A stretch of DNA of 35,833 nt from Oscillospiraceae bacterium (GTDB lineage Bacteria > Bacillota > Clostridia > Oscillospirales > Acutalibacteraceae), in assembly GCA_902792985.1 (NCBI GenBank), contig CADBBT010000033.1, forward strand, positions 1-35,833. Direction: 5' to 3'. Of the stretch, positions 7,620 through 20,426 are shown in pieces (position 1 is the stretch's first letter; each line of letters starts with the position of its first letter). The translations under genes and the position numbers were made by a program. The notes below the pieces were generated by a model. The model made no database searches. It was not told the DNA's origin and saw only the letters and a list, made by a program, of their open reading frames with translations.

Positions 7620-7871
7620 ATGCGTCAATTCAACATTCAAAGCTACATGACCCGCGGTGTGACAAAGGTCGTTTTCAATGCGCTGCGCGTAACGGCCGCA
7701 AACAAACGGGAGGCTTTGCGGTCGCCGCTGTTTTACGCGCTGAATACCAAGGGACTGCTCAAGGATGACCATGCGGGAGGTTGTACGCTTTACGCAAACC
7801 GCAAGGAGGTGGAGCAGATCATTGCCGCGGAAAAGAAGTCGAAGCGGCGAACTCATAGTTTCGCTGTTTGA
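7620..7871 (+). pseudogene. probable radical SAM protein reduced to N- and C-terminal ends (83 aa)
   Basis: An AGGAGG site precedes ATG 7620 at good spacing, so translation is likely. Residues 1-35 (MRQFNIQSYMTRGVTKVVFN, then ALRVTAANKREAL) resemble the N-terminal helix that precedes the Fe-S core of a clostridial radical SAM/SPASM family. Residues 36-70 (SPLFYALNTKGLLKDDHAGG, then CTLYANRKEVEQII) resemble the extreme C-terminus of the same family. The CxxxCxxC cluster and the barrel between them are absent. I infer an in-frame internal deletion of roughly 300 or more codons, perhaps at a shared REAL-coding stretch. The match is from memory of the family, not a search. An alternative is a genuine small protein of unknown function. 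Confidence 0.5.
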
Positions 7872-8008
7872 ATAAGCTTCCTATCTCTTCCCGAACAGTC
7901 ACACCGGACAGTACCCAATACCGCTGCGGCAACGGCCGAAAATGTGAAGACGCTTGTACTTTCGATAATAATTTGGTATCTGACGAATCTGAACTGAACA
8001 AAATTAAA
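7872..8008. other. intergenic stretch with no recognised gene
   Basis: Between the small radical SAM-like ORF and the next terminator I see no convincing start, ribosome site or domain. Together with 8009-8210 this makes a gap of about 340 bases, of which only the branched hairpin at 8009-8075 and an AT-rich segment before the aldehyde dehydrogenase gene stand out. Confidence 0.5.
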
Positions 8009-8075
8009 CCACCGGTTCCGGTGTGTTCGGCGCAAGGAATTTCCTTACGCCGGATATTCCGACCGGTGGCTTTTT
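8009..8075 (+). terminator. branched-hairpin terminator
   Basis: The outer stem CCACCGGT (8009-8016) pairs with ACCGGTGG (8062-8069). Inside it, GGCGCAAGGAA and TTTCCTTACGCC form a second stem. CTTTTTATTTT follows. The outer stem is the same CCACCGGT element found in the terminator after the aldehyde dehydrogenase remnant (9614-9640). Confidence 0.75.
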
Positions 8076-8210
8076 ATTTTGAAGAGGATGTTCAATATCA
8101 CATTTGCCGGTGACTGAACTATTTGCTGCTTCTTAAAATCATTTTTTGAAATGGAAATAAATTATTAATATCTTTAAATTAAAATAATAAAATTAGAAAG
8201 AAAGTTGATT

Positions 8211-9598
8211 ATGAATTCAGAACAAATTCACGCGTTGGTGGAAAAGCAACGCACATTTTTCAACAGTGGCGCAACACTGCCTGTGGAAACGCGCCTTTCC
8301 TATCTGCAAAGAATCAAAAACTATCTGCTGCAAAACGAAGTGAAGATCAATCAGGCGCTGTACAGTGATCTCGGCAAATCCGGCTACGAAGCGTATTTGA
8401 CCGAGGTCGGCGTTGTGATCTCGGAAGTGAGCTTTATGCTCAAACATCTACGCTCATTTGCCAAGGACAGAACCGTGCCCACGCCGTTCGGCCAGCAGAT
8501 TGCCCGCAGCTATGTCAAAGCAAAGCCCTATGGAGTCACGCTCATCATGAGCCCGTGGAATTATCCGTTCATGCTCACATTGCCGCCGGTGATCGCTGCT
8601 GTGGCAGCAGGCAACACGGCAATTGTGAAACCCAGCGCTTATTCGCCCCATACGAGCGCGCTGATCGCCGATATGCTTGCGGAAATCTTTCCGCCGGAGC
8701 TGGTTGCTGTTGTGACCGGCGGCCGTGAAGAAAACACACAGTTGCTCGAAGAAAAATTCGATTATATCTTCTTTACCGGCAGCAAAAATGTCGGCAGGCT
8801 CGTGCTTGAAAAAGCGGCGGTGCATTTGACGCCGACAACGCTTGAACTCGGTGGCAAAAGTCCTGTGATTGTGGATGAGACTGCAAAGCTGAAGCTCGCC
8901 GCGCGCCGTCTGGTGTTCGGCAAGGGTACCAATGTCGGCCAGACCTGTGTCGCACCGGATTATGTGCTTGTCCGGCGCAGTGTCAAGGACGCATTTGTTG
9001 CATGCGTCAAAACGGAGATTGAGCGCCAGTTCGGTGATTGCCTCTCCAACCCGTTTTACGGAAAAATCGTCAACGAAAAGCATTTTGACCGCATCTGTGC
9101 GCTGATCGATCCCGAAAAGGTGGTCTGCGGCGGCAAGGCCGACCGTGAAACGCGCAAGATTCAGCTCACGGTCATGGACAACGTAAGATCGATGCAGTCC
9201 GTGCGCACGATCATCCGCTTGCTATGTACATTTTTTCAGAAAACAAAGCCAACATCAAAAAGCTCCATGACGCAATCTCATTTGGCGGCGGCTGTGTCAA
9301 TGAAACGCTGATCCATGTCATCTCCAGCGCTATGGGCTTCGGCGGTGTAGGTGAGAGCGGTATGGGACAGTATCACGGCAAGGCCGGTTTCGATACATTT
9401 ACCCATTATACCAGCATTGTGGATAAGGCGACGTGGATTGATCTGGAGCAGCGATATCAGCCATACAGTAAGGCGAACATGCTTCTTGCACGCAACTTCA
9501 ATTTCGGCTCGAGCATCTATGGCAAACTGAAAGAGCAGTTCGACGTGCCCTTTGTACGAATCAAGCAATTGTTCCCACGCGTGGACTTGAAAAAGTGA
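8211..9598 (+). pseudogene. aldehyde dehydrogenase, disrupted by an internal frameshifting deletion
   Basis: ATG 8211 follows AGAAAGAAAG. The frame encodes a class 3-like NAD(P)-dependent aldehyde dehydrogenase: SPWNYPFMLTLPPVIAAVAAGN (cofactor site), TLELGGKSP with the general-base Glu, and NVGQTCVAPDY with the catalytic Cys. After TVMDNV at about 9184 this frame becomes nonsense and stops at 9311. The correct C-terminus continues in the +2-shifted frame as KIDAVRAHDHPLAMYIFSEN, then SFGGGCVNE and FGGVGESGMG, to TGA at 9596-9598. The segment normally between them, including the EEIFGP motif, is absent. So a deletion of roughly 80 bases also shifted the frame. The encoded protein should be inactive. 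Confidence 0.85.
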
Positions 9599-9608
9599 TC
9601 CATTGGAA

Positions 9609-9640
9609 GAAAAAACCACCGGTTTCACCGGTGGTTTTGA
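9609..9640 (-). terminator. bidirectional terminator between aldehyde dehydrogenase and dapL
   Basis: AACCACCGGT (9614-9623) and ACCGGTGGTT (9627-9636) pair perfectly with a three-base loop. The minus-strand side carries a long T run (complement of 9610-9615), so it terminates the dapL operon best. The plus side ends in GGTTTTG and may also serve the aldehyde dehydrogenase remnant. Confidence 0.85.
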
Positions 9641-9704
9641 TTCTAATGAGTTATTAGACTGCTGTTTTTAAAATCGACACCTTAACATCAGTCTATTCAA
9701 ATTT

Positions 9705-10879
9705 CTAACAGACTTCTTTGAGCCTTTTAGCGGCCATTGTCGTTTCTTGCACGCTGCCGAAACAGGAAAAACGAAAATATCCTTCCGCGCAGGCGCCGAA
9801 GCCTGCACCGGGTGTGCCGATGATTTGCGCGTTTTGCAGAAGATAATCAAAGAAATCCCAGCTTTTCATGCCGCCCGGACACTCCAGCCAGATATAGGGT
9901 GCGTTTTTCCCGCCGGTATACCAAATGCCGCAATCGTTCAGCGCGTCCGTCAAGATCTTTGCGTTGCGTTTGTAAACGGCGATCTGCGCTTTGATTTGCG
10001 TTTGTCCTTCCTGCGTAAAGATCGCCGCGCCGCCTTTTTGTAAAATATAGGAGATCCCGTTGGTTTTCGTGGTGCGGTTGCGCACCCACATGGCGTTAAG
10101 ATTTTGGCCGCAGCGTTCCAGTGTCTTTGGCAGCACCGTGTACCCCAGCCGCGTGCCGGTGAAGCCCGCTGTTTTGGAAAGCGAGCAGATCTCGATGGCG
10201 CACGTCCTTGCGCCCGGCAGCTCAAAAATGCTGTGCGGCAGGGCGCCGTCTTCAATGAACGCTTCATACGCCGCGTCAAAGAGGATCACCGCGCCGGTAC
10301 GGTTCGCGTGATCGATCCACTGCTGCAGCTGTGCTCTGGAAAGCACTGCGCCGGTCGGATTGCTCGGCGAGCATAGGTAGATCACATCTGCTTCGATCTT
10401 TGTATCCGGCAGCGGCAAAAAGCCCTGGGCTTTTCCGGTGGGCAGATGTACGATGCGGTTGCCGGCGATCACGTTTGCGTCCACATACGCGGGGTATGCC
10501 GGTTCCGGGATCAGCACGGTGCTGCCGCGCTCGAATAGATCGAGGATGTCTCCCAGTTCGTCGCTTGCGCCGGAGGAAACGAACACTTCATCTGCGTCAA
10601 GCGCAACGTCACGCGCTGCATAGTGCGCTGCAATCGCTTCCCGCAAAAACGGCGCGCCGCATTCGGGCATATAGCCGTGAAAAGTGCTTTCCTGCGCCTG
10701 ATCGTCAACCGCTGTGTGCAGCGCGTCGATCGCTGCCTTACATAACGGCTGTGAAACGTCGCCGATCCCCATGCGGTACAGATGTGCGCCCGGGTGCACA
10801 TCGAGATAAGCTTTTGTTTTTTGTGCGATGTGATAAAACAGATAGGAGTCTTTCAGCTCTGTATAGTGTGCGTTCGGTT

Positions 10880-10886
<7 letters not shown>
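9705..10886 (-). CDS. dapL: LL-diaminopimelate aminotransferase
   Basis: A 393-residue PLP aminotransferase that converts tetrahydrodipicolinate plus glutamate directly to LL-diaminopimelate, the short lysine and peptidoglycan route common in Clostridia. Evidence: N-terminal YRMGIGDVSQPLC, VFVSSGASDELGDIL, YLCSPSNPTGAVL, the PLP-lysine segment EICSLSKTAGFTGTRLGY, and RFSCFG near the end. Length fits the family. AAGGAGAG lies about seven bases before the ATG, inside dapF; the two genes overlap by seven bases and are coupled. DapF, encoded just upstream, takes the LL product to the meso form, so consecutive steps are adjacent. Specificity over other class I aminotransferases is supported by this context. 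Confidence 0.9.
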
Positions 10887-13362
<2,476 letters not shown>

Positions 13363-13387
13363 TTATGACCGGATTCAGAACTATTCG

Positions 13388-13408
13388 AAACAGGCTGTCA
13401 ACCTGTTT
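13388..13408 (-). repeat. inverted repeat between guaA and pyrG
   Basis: AAACAGG (13388-13394) and CCTGTTT (13402-13408) are perfect inverted copies around a loop that contains TTGACA on the minus strand (complement of 13396-13401). This TTGACA could be a -35 element for pyrG, but I find no good -10 at the right distance, so both promoter and operator readings are tentative. Confidence 0.35.
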
Positions 13409-13442
13409 GAAAGTTTGCTGTTGATTTGCTGATTTCGATCAC

Positions 13443-14921
13443 TTATTCCCATTCCACCGTGGCGGGCGGCTTGGATGTGATATCAAAGACCACACGGCTG
13501 ATGCCGCGCACCTCGTTCGTGATGCGGCTGCTCGCTTTTTCAAGCACTTCATACGGCAGTCTTGTCCATTCGGCAGTCATGAAATCATCGGTCGTCACAG
13601 CGCGCAGCACAACTGTATAGCCATAAGTGCGTGCGTCGCCCATCACGCCGACCGAACGCGATTCAGTGAGCACGGCAAAATATTGGTTCGGCTTTTGCGC
13701 AAGCGCATCGACCGTTTTGCGAAAGATCGCGTCGGCTTCGCGCAGCAGCTCCAGTTTTTCTTTTGTGATCTCGCCGAGCACGCGCACACCGAGGCCGGGC
13801 CCCGGGAATGGCTGTCGCCAGACGAGTTCGCGCGGCAACAGCGGTTCAACGATTTCGGAAAAACCCATGCGTTCCGGCAACCCGCCGACATTGTGGTGGC
13901 TTTTGATCACGGCGGAATCGCCCTTGCCGCTTTCGATCACATCAGGGTAGATCGTTCCCTGCGCAAGTACGTCGATCTGTCCGAGCTGTTTCGCTTCGCT
14001 TTCAAACACGCGGATGAACCCTTCGCCGATGATCTTGCGCTTTTGCTCCGGGTCGGTCACACCGCGAAGAGCGTTCAGAAAACGCGCCTCGGCGTTCACA
14101 CGGATGAGCCGCACGCCGAACTGATCTCGGAAGGTGCGCTCCACAAAGTCGCCTTCGCCCTTGCGCAGCAGTCCGTGATCGACAAACACGCAAATAAGTG
14201 CGTCGCCGATCGCCTTTTGCAGCAGCACCGCCGCAACGGAAGAATCCACACCGCCGGAGAGGGCGAGTAAAACCTTTTTTCCACAAAGCTCTTTACGATA
14301 GCGAGCGATCAGTTCCTGTGCAACATTTTGCATCTGCCAGTCTGCTTTACAGCCGCAGACACGAAACAAAAAGTTTCGCAGCACAGATTCGCCATAGGCT
14401 GTATGCGTGACCTCCGGGTGAAACTGCACCCCATAAAGCTTTCGTTCGTCGTCTGCCATAGCGGCAACGGCACATTTTTCGGTGGCGGCGACCGTATGAA
14501 AGCCCGTCGGCAGTTGCTGCACCGCGTCTGTGTGACTCATCCAGCAGATGCTTTTTTCCGGGATATCTTCAAACAGAACGCTCTTTTGCGTTTTTACTTC
14601 TGTTTTTCCGTATTCGCTGCCTTCCTCTGCTGGCGCGATCGTTCCGCCGCACAAGAACGCAAGCAACTGGTGGCCGTAGCAGATGCCGAGCACGGGAATG
14701 CCGAGCGAGAGCACCTCTTTTTCACACTTTGGTGCGTCGAGTGCATAAACGCTGTGCGGTCCGCCGGTAAAGATGATACCGCGATAGCCCGAGAGAGCGA
14801 TCTCTTCGGGCGTGATTTTATGATATGGTTTGATCTCGGCAAAGACATGTGCGGCTCTGACGCGCCGGGCGATGAGCTGGTTATACTGTCCGCCGAAATC
14901 CAAAACGAGTATTTTATCCAT
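13443..14921 (-). CDS. guaA: GMP synthase (glutamine hydrolysing)
   Basis: 492 residues, slightly shorter than the usual 510 or so. It converts XMP to GMP with glutamine-derived ammonia. The glutamine amidotransferase domain has [34 protein letters not shown] with the nucleophile Cys, and [11 protein letters not shown]. The ATP pyrophosphatase domain has the P-loop [15 protein letters not shown], and the C-terminal dimerisation domain has [16 protein letters not shown] and ends ATVEWE. Start chosen at 14921, with GAGGT about five bases upstream; a TTG four codons earlier is less likely. It begins 12 bases after asnB, so the two are co-transcribed. Confidence 0.96.
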   Translation of the reverse strand: MDKILVLDFGGQYNQLIARRVRAAHVFAEIKPYHKITPEEIALSGYRGIIFTGGPHSVYALDAPKCEKEVLSLGIPVLGICYGHQLLAFLCGGTIAPAEEGSEYGKTEVKTQKSVLFEDIPEKSICWMSHTDAVQQLPTGFHTVAATEKCAVAAMADDERKLYGVQFHPEVTHTAYGESVLRNFLFRVCGCKADWQMQNVAQELIARYRKELCGKKVLLALSGGVDSSVAAVLLQKAIGDALICVFVDHGLLRKGEGDFVERTFRDQFGVRLIRVNAEARFLNALRGVTDPEQKRKIIGEGFIRVFESEAKQLGQIDVLAQGTIYPDVIESGKGDSAVIKSHHNVGGLPERMGFSEIVEPLLPRELVWRQPFPGPGLGVRVLGEITKEKLELLREADAIFRKTVDALAQKPNQYFAVLTESRSVGVMGDARTYGYTVVLRAVTTDDFMTAEWTRLPYEVLEKASSRITNEVRGISRVVFDITSKPPATVEWE

Positions 14922-14933
14922 TGCGTACCTCAA

Positions 14934-16517
14934 TTATTTGCCGCTTGCGCCGTAGTTCGACAGCACGCGGGCGGAAGGATCATCCACATTGCAGCCTTCC
15001 CAGTCCTTGTTCGGCATCCAGAAATCGGCGATCATTTCGCTTTGTTCCGGATAGTACTGTTCAAAGATCTCGCGGTAAAGCAGAGATTCCTTGGTGAAAG
15101 GCTGTGCGTGAGTGTATTTTTTGCGTTTTTCCTCAAACTGTGCGTCAGTGTAACAGCTTTCGGCGTATTCTTTCAGATCATCGACCATTGAGTGGCCGAC
15201 CGCATCGGAGAACGCTGCCTTTTCTCGCCAGAGGATCTCATCCGGCAAGAGGTTTTGCCCTTCAAACGCGTGGCGCAGCAGATATTTGCCTTTGCCGTAG
15301 GTGTTGAGCTTCATCTGCGGATCGAGCGCCATGACATAACGCACGAAATCGAGGTCGCCGAACGGCACGCGTGCTTCCAGCGAGTTGACCGAGATGCAGC
15401 GGTCAGCACGCAGCACGTCATACATATGCAGCTCCCGAACCCGCTTTTGTGATTCCTGCTGAAACGCTGCGGCAGAAGGCGCAAAATCCGTGTATTTGTA
15501 ACCGAACAGCTCGTCGGAAATTTCACCTGTGAGCAGCACGCGGATGTCAGTCGTTTCGTGGATGGCTTTGCACAGTAGATACATGCCCATGGAAGCGCGG
15601 ATGGTCGTGATGTCAAACGTGCCGAGCAGACGGATCACCGTTTCCAGGCTATCCAGAACCTCCTGCTTTGTCATGTAAACCTCGGTGTGCTCACTGCCGA
15701 TAAACTCCGCAACCTGCCGCGCATATTTGAGGTCGATCGCATCGGTGTCCATGCCGATGGCGAAGGTGCGAATGGGCTTTTCGCTTTCTTTGGCGGCAAT
15801 TGCGCAGACCAGTGAAGAATCCAGTCCGCCGGAAAGAAGGAAACCGACCTTCGCATCCGCGATCAGGCGCTTTTTCACGCCTGCCGTCAGCTTTTCGCGG
15901 ATGTTCACACACGCGGTCTCCAAGCCGTCGTTGCAGACCGTCTGAACATCGGCAATGTCGCAGTAGGGGATAAACCGTCCGCCTTTCCAATAGTGACCGG
16001 GTGGGAAGGGGAGGATCTTTTTACATAATCCAACAAGGTTTTTCGGCTCGCTGGCAAAGACGATCACACCGTATGCGTCATAGCCGTAATACAACGGGCG
16101 AATGCCGATCGGGTCGCGCGCAGCGAGGAACTCCTTTGCTTTGCCGTCATAAAGGATGAGAGCGAACTCCGCGTCGAGCTTGGAGAACATCTCTGTGCCG
16201 TATTCAAAATACAGCGGCAGCAGGATTTCGCAGTCGGAATCGCTTTCGAAGGTGTAGCCCTGTTCTTCCAGTGCCCGCTTCGTTTTTTGAAAACCGTACA
16301 GTTCGCCGTTGCAGACGACGGCGCTGCCGTCGCGTAAAAACGGCTGCATGCCGGTTTCTGTCAATCCCATAATGGAAAGACGGTGAAACGCAAGCGTACC
16401 TGCGCCAAGGTCAAGAACGCGGTGCATATCCGGCCCGCGGGAAACCGTTTCGGAAAATCCGCTTAAAAATGCATCGGGCAGCGGCTTTGGGCCGCAGTAG
16501 CCCATGATGGAACACAT
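14934..16517 (-). CDS. asnB: asparagine synthase (glutamine hydrolysing)
   Basis: 527 residues, AsnB type. Cys2 after the initiator Met is the glutaminase nucleophile (MCSIMGYCG). RLSIMGL and CNGELYGF follow in the N-terminal domain. The synthetase domain has the PP-loop FLLSGGLDSSLVCAIAA and LLTGEISDELFGYKY. It makes asparagine from aspartate, ATP and glutamine. A GAGGTG site precedes the ATG. It is the first gene of the asnB-guaA transcript and is preceded by its own promoter and a leader terminator with the GCAAAG box shared with gdhA and glnA, pointing to nitrogen-dependent antitermination. Confidence 0.95.
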   Translation of the reverse strand: MCSIMGYCGPKPLPDAFLSGFSETVSRGPDMHRVLDLGAGTLAFHRLSIMGLTETGMQPFLRDGSAVVCNGELYGFQKTKRALEEQGYTFESDSDCEILLPLYFEYGTEMFSKLDAEFALILYDGKAKEFLAARDPIGIRPLYYGYDAYGVIVFASEPKNLVGLCKKILPFPPGHYWKGGRFIPYCDIADVQTVCNDGLETACVNIREKLTAGVKKRLIADAKVGFLLSGGLDSSLVCAIAAKESEKPIRTFAIGMDTDAIDLKYARQVAEFIGSEHTEVYMTKQEVLDSLETVIRLLGTFDITTIRASMGMYLLCKAIHETTDIRVLLTGEISDELFGYKYTDFAPSAAAFQQESQKRVRELHMYDVLRADRCISVNSLEARVPFGDLDFVRYVMALDPQMKLNTYGKGKYLLRHAFEGQNLLPDEILWREKAAFSDAVGHSMVDDLKEYAESCYTDAQFEEKRKKYTHAQPFTKESLLYREIFEQYYPEQSEMIADFWMPNKDWEGCNVDDPSARVLSNYGASGK

Positions 16518-16546
16518 GAAATCACCTCAATCGAACGATAATGCTC

Positions 16547-16594
16547 AAAAAAAGAAGAGGCAAAGGTGCCGTATTACCGGAAGACACCTTTGCC
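16547..16594 (-). terminator. leader terminator (attenuator) upstream of asnB
   Basis: On the minus strand GGCAAAGGTG (complement of 16585-16594) pairs perfectly with CACCTTTGCC (complement of 16559-16568) and is followed by TCTTC and seven T residues. It lies between the asnB promoter and the asnB ribosome site, so it must be read through for expression. The 5' arm carries the box shared with gdhA and glnA leaders. Confidence 0.85.
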
Positions 16595-16616
16595 CTGTAT
16601 GAACACTGCTGCGGAT

Positions 16617-16645
16617 AATATACGGTTTGTGTGAATGATCGCCAA
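16617..16645 (-). promoter_or_regulatory. asnB promoter
   Basis: Minus strand TTGGCG (complement of 16640-16645), 17-base spacer, TATATT (complement of 16617-16622). Transcription would start near 16610, about 15 bases before the attenuator stem. Confidence 0.6.
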
Positions 16646-16722
16646 ATCATCAAACAAGAGAGGAGAAAGCATAAAGATCCGTGCAGTGCGTTTTAAATAT
16701 TGAATAGAAACGGGTTGTCTGA

Positions 16723-18177
<1,455 letters not shown>

Positions 18178-18194
18178 GTTGCCTTCTGTTTCGC

Positions 18195-18224
18195 ATTCTA
18201 CACCCAAATCCGCGCATTTGTCAA
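18195..18224 (-). promoter_or_regulatory. gdhA promoter
   Basis: Minus strand TTGACA (complement of 18219-18224), 18-base spacer, TAGAAT (complement of 18195-18200). Start expected near 18188, leaving a leader of about 130 bases with two terminators. Confidence 0.75.
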
Positions 18225-18319
18225 CAAGAATCTTTCATTTTTTTCAGATTTCTGCAAATGGACCAAAAACCTTAAGAAAACGGGTGTCTGATTTGTGAAA
18301 TGTGTTTTTTCACTTCAAC

Positions 18320-18348
18320 TTGACGCAGACAATAAAAATGCGTATAAT
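18320..18348 (+). promoter_or_regulatory. glnA promoter
   Basis: TTGACG (18320-18325), a 17-base spacer and a consensus TATAAT (18343-18348). Transcription should begin near 18355, placing the GCAAAG box at the very 5' end of the RNA. Confidence 0.85.
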
Positions 18349-18359
18349 ACAATTAATGA

Positions 18360-18409
18360 GCAAAGGCGTTCATTTCGGTATTGGCAGTCTGCAACGAAAT
18401 GAACGCTTT
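18360..18409 (+). promoter_or_regulatory. glnA leader hairpin with the shared GCAAAG box
   Basis: GCGTTCATTTCG (18366-18377) pairs with CGAAATGAACGC (18395-18406), flanked by AAAG/CTTT, and CTTTCTTTATA follows. The T run is broken, so this is a weak terminator or an RNA-binding structure. It ends ten bases before the AGGAGG site. The 5' arm (GCAAAGGCGTT) matches the leader boxes of gdhA and asnB. Confidence 0.7.
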
Positions 18410-18432
18410 CTTTATACAGGAGGTGCATTCTT

Positions 18433-19644
18433 TTGCAATTTTCCAAAGATGAAGTTCTGCAATATGTGCAGGAGGAAGATGTAAAGTTCATCCGTCTGGC
18501 GTTCTGTGACGTATTCGGCAAACAAAAGAATATTTCGATCCTCGCCGAAGAGCTCGAACGCGCGTTTACCTACGGAATCGCGTTTGACGCATCGGCGATC
18601 ACGGGCTTCGGCGACGAGGCGCGGTCCGATCTCTTGCTTTGGCCGGAGCCGGATACGCTGACGCTGCTGCCCTGGCGACCGGAGCAAGGCCGTGTGGTGC
18701 GTATGTTCACGCGTATCACCTATCCCGACGGTAAGCCGTTTGAATGCGATACGCGAAGTCTGCTCAAGGGTGCAATGCAGAAAGCGCGAGAAAAGGGGTA
18801 TACATTCTTCTTCGGCGCGGAACAGGAGTTCTATCTGTTTCGGCTGGACGAAGAGGGTGAACCGACCAAAAAGCCGTATGACAAAGCGGGATATATGGAT
18901 ATTGCACCTGATGATCGCGGCGAAAATGTGCGGCGCGAGATCTGTCTGACGCTTGAACAGATGGGTATCCGCCCGGAAAGCTCACATCATGAGGAAGGCC
19001 CAGGTCAAAACGAGATCGACTTCCGTTATGCCGATGCTTTGACAGCCGCAGATCAGGCGCAGACGTTTCAGACGATCGTCAAAACGGTTGCGCACCGCAA
19101 CGGTCTTTGTGCCGATTTTTCCGCAAAGCCGCTTGCTGACGCGCCGGGCAACGGTTTCCATATCAATCTTTCCGTGCAGCCCTGCGACCGCGAAGGCGTA
19201 TTTCAAAACGTGATCGCCGGTGTGTTGACCCATGCACAGGCAATGACAGCGTTTTTGAACCCGACCGAGCAGTCCTATCAGCGTCTTGGAAAAAACAAGG
19301 CCCCCACTTATCTGTCATGGTCGCGTGAGAACCGCTCGCAGCTTATCCGTATCCCCGCTGCAGCGGACGAATATCGCCGTATGGAACTGCGTTCTGCCGA
19401 TCCGACGGCAAATCCCTATCTGACCTTTGCGCTGATCATCTATGCCGCGCTTGACGGTGTTGAAAAGCAGCTGCCGCTGCCGAAACCGTGCGACGTAAAC
19501 CTGTTCAAGGCAGATGCGCAGTTTCTTTCAACCTTTGAACGCCTGCCGGCGTCGTTATCGGCGGCAAACAGTGTTGCGGCCGGCAGTGACTTTATCTGCG
19601 CGCATGTGCCTTCGCGGGTACTGGATATTTATTGCAACAGATAA
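18433..19644 (+). CDS. glnA: glutamine synthetase, type I (short form)
   Basis: 403 residues counted from a TTG start at 18433, which is supported by AGGAGG at 18418-18423 and good spacing; the first ATG is internal. It condenses glutamate and ammonia with ATP. Visible motifs: VKFIRLAFCDVFGKQKNI (N-terminal beta-grasp), AFDASAITGF, FFGAEQEFYLF (metal/glutamate site), EGPGQNEIDFRY, the ATP segment FSAKPLADAPGNGFHIN, NPTEQSYQRLG, and RMELRSADPTANPYL. It is about 40 residues shorter than typical GSI, mainly at the C-terminus, which lacks the final helices around the adenylylation or feedback region. The next gene is an ANTAR regulator, an arrangement known from Clostridium (glnA-nitR). Confidence 0.93.
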   Translation: MQFSKDEVLQYVQEEDVKFIRLAFCDVFGKQKNISILAEELERAFTYGIAFDASAITGFGDEARSDLLLWPEPDTLTLLPWRPEQGRVVRMFTRITYPDGKPFECDTRSLLKGAMQKAREKGYTFFFGAEQEFYLFRLDEEGEPTKKPYDKAGYMDIAPDDRGENVRREICLTLEQMGIRPESSHHEEGPGQNEIDFRYADALTAADQAQTFQTIVKTVAHRNGLCADFSAKPLADAPGNGFHINLSVQPCDREGVFQNVIAGVLTHAQAMTAFLNPTEQSYQRLGKNKAPTYLSWSRENRSQLIRIPAAADEYRRMELRSADPTANPYLTFALIIYAALDGVEKQLPLPKPCDVNLFKADAQFLSTFERLPASLSAANSVAAGSDFICAHVPSRVLDIYCNR

Positions 19645-19676
19645 TCGAAGAACAAACGGAGAAGGGAGGCGGCGCT

Positions 19677-20264
19677 ATGAGTTTGCAGGAACACGTTTAC
19701 AGCGTGCTCGTGGTTTCCGCTGCGGAAAAATTCAACACTGCGCTTTTGCCGCTGCTGACCTCGGCCTCGTTTGAACCGGTCAAAGTCGTTTCCGATATCA
19801 GCACCGCCAAACGAGAGGTGCTGCAGCGTACCTTTGATCTTGTCATCGTCAACGCGCCGCTGCCGGACGATATGGGCGTGCGCTTTGCCGTTGATGCCGC
19901 AAGCACCGGAAACAGCATTGCGCTTTTGCTTGTGCGCGAAGCGTTTTATGACGAATTGACTGATCGCCTGACACCCCACGGTGTGTTCACCTTGCTCAAA
20001 CCGACGTCTGCCGCGCGGATGTCGATGGCGCTGCACTGGATGGTCACAGCGCGCGAACGGCTGCGCAAGACCGAAAAAAAGACACTCACCCTGCAGGAAA
20101 AAATGGAGGAGATCCGTCTGGTCAACCGCGCGAAATGGCTGCTGATCGAACAGCGCGGCATGGACGAGCCGACGGCGCACCGTTTTATTGAAAAGCAGGC
20201 GATGGATCGCTGCGTGACCCGCCGTGTGATCGCGCAGGAGATTTTGGATGGCGTCAAATCGTGA
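19677..20264 (+). CDS. ANTAR-domain RNA-binding antiterminator with a degenerate receiver domain
   Basis: 195 residues. The N-terminal 125 or so form a receiver-like domain, but the phospho-acceptor Asp is replaced by Asn59 (VIVNAPLPDD) and the acidic pair near residue 14 is SA, so phosphorylation is unlikely. A coiled segment leads into a C-terminal ANTAR domain (about 140-190): EEIRLVNRAKWLLIEQRGMD, then TAHRFIEKQAMDRCVTRRVIAQEIL. ANTAR proteins bind paired RNA hairpins and prevent termination. GGGAGG precedes ATG 19677; the gene starts 32 bases after glnA, so the two are co-transcribed. Clostridial NitR, encoded after glnA, is the named parallel. Likely targets are the leaders of glnA, gdhA and asnB. 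Confidence 0.88.
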   Translation: MSLQEHVYSVLVVSAAEKFNTALLPLLTSASFEPVKVVSDISTAKREVLQRTFDLVIVNAPLPDDMGVRFAVDAASTGNSIALLLVREAFYDELTDRLTPHGVFTLLKPTSAARMSMALHWMVTARERLRKTEKKTLTLQEKMEEIRLVNRAKWLLIEQRGMDEPTAHRFIEKQAMDRCVTRRVIAQEILDGVKS

Positions 20265-20333
20265 CGCTGCTGAAAAATCTGTCAAAATACAGCCCTGTTG
20301 CAGAAGCAGCGCGGCATTTTGTTTGCTGTGCAC

Positions 20334-20362
20334 TTGCGTTTTAGAAAAGAATCCTGTATAAT
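20334..20362 (+). promoter_or_regulatory. promoter of the small-protein pair
   Basis: TTGCGT (20334-20339), 17-base spacer, consensus TATAAT (20357-20362). An ATG at 20361 overlaps the -10 and so cannot be the start of the first small protein. Confidence 0.7.
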
Positions 20363-20426
20363 GGATTCGGCAGGTGAAGCTTTGAAAAAAATCTGCCGAA
20401 AACTTGATCGCAGGGGGGCAAACACA

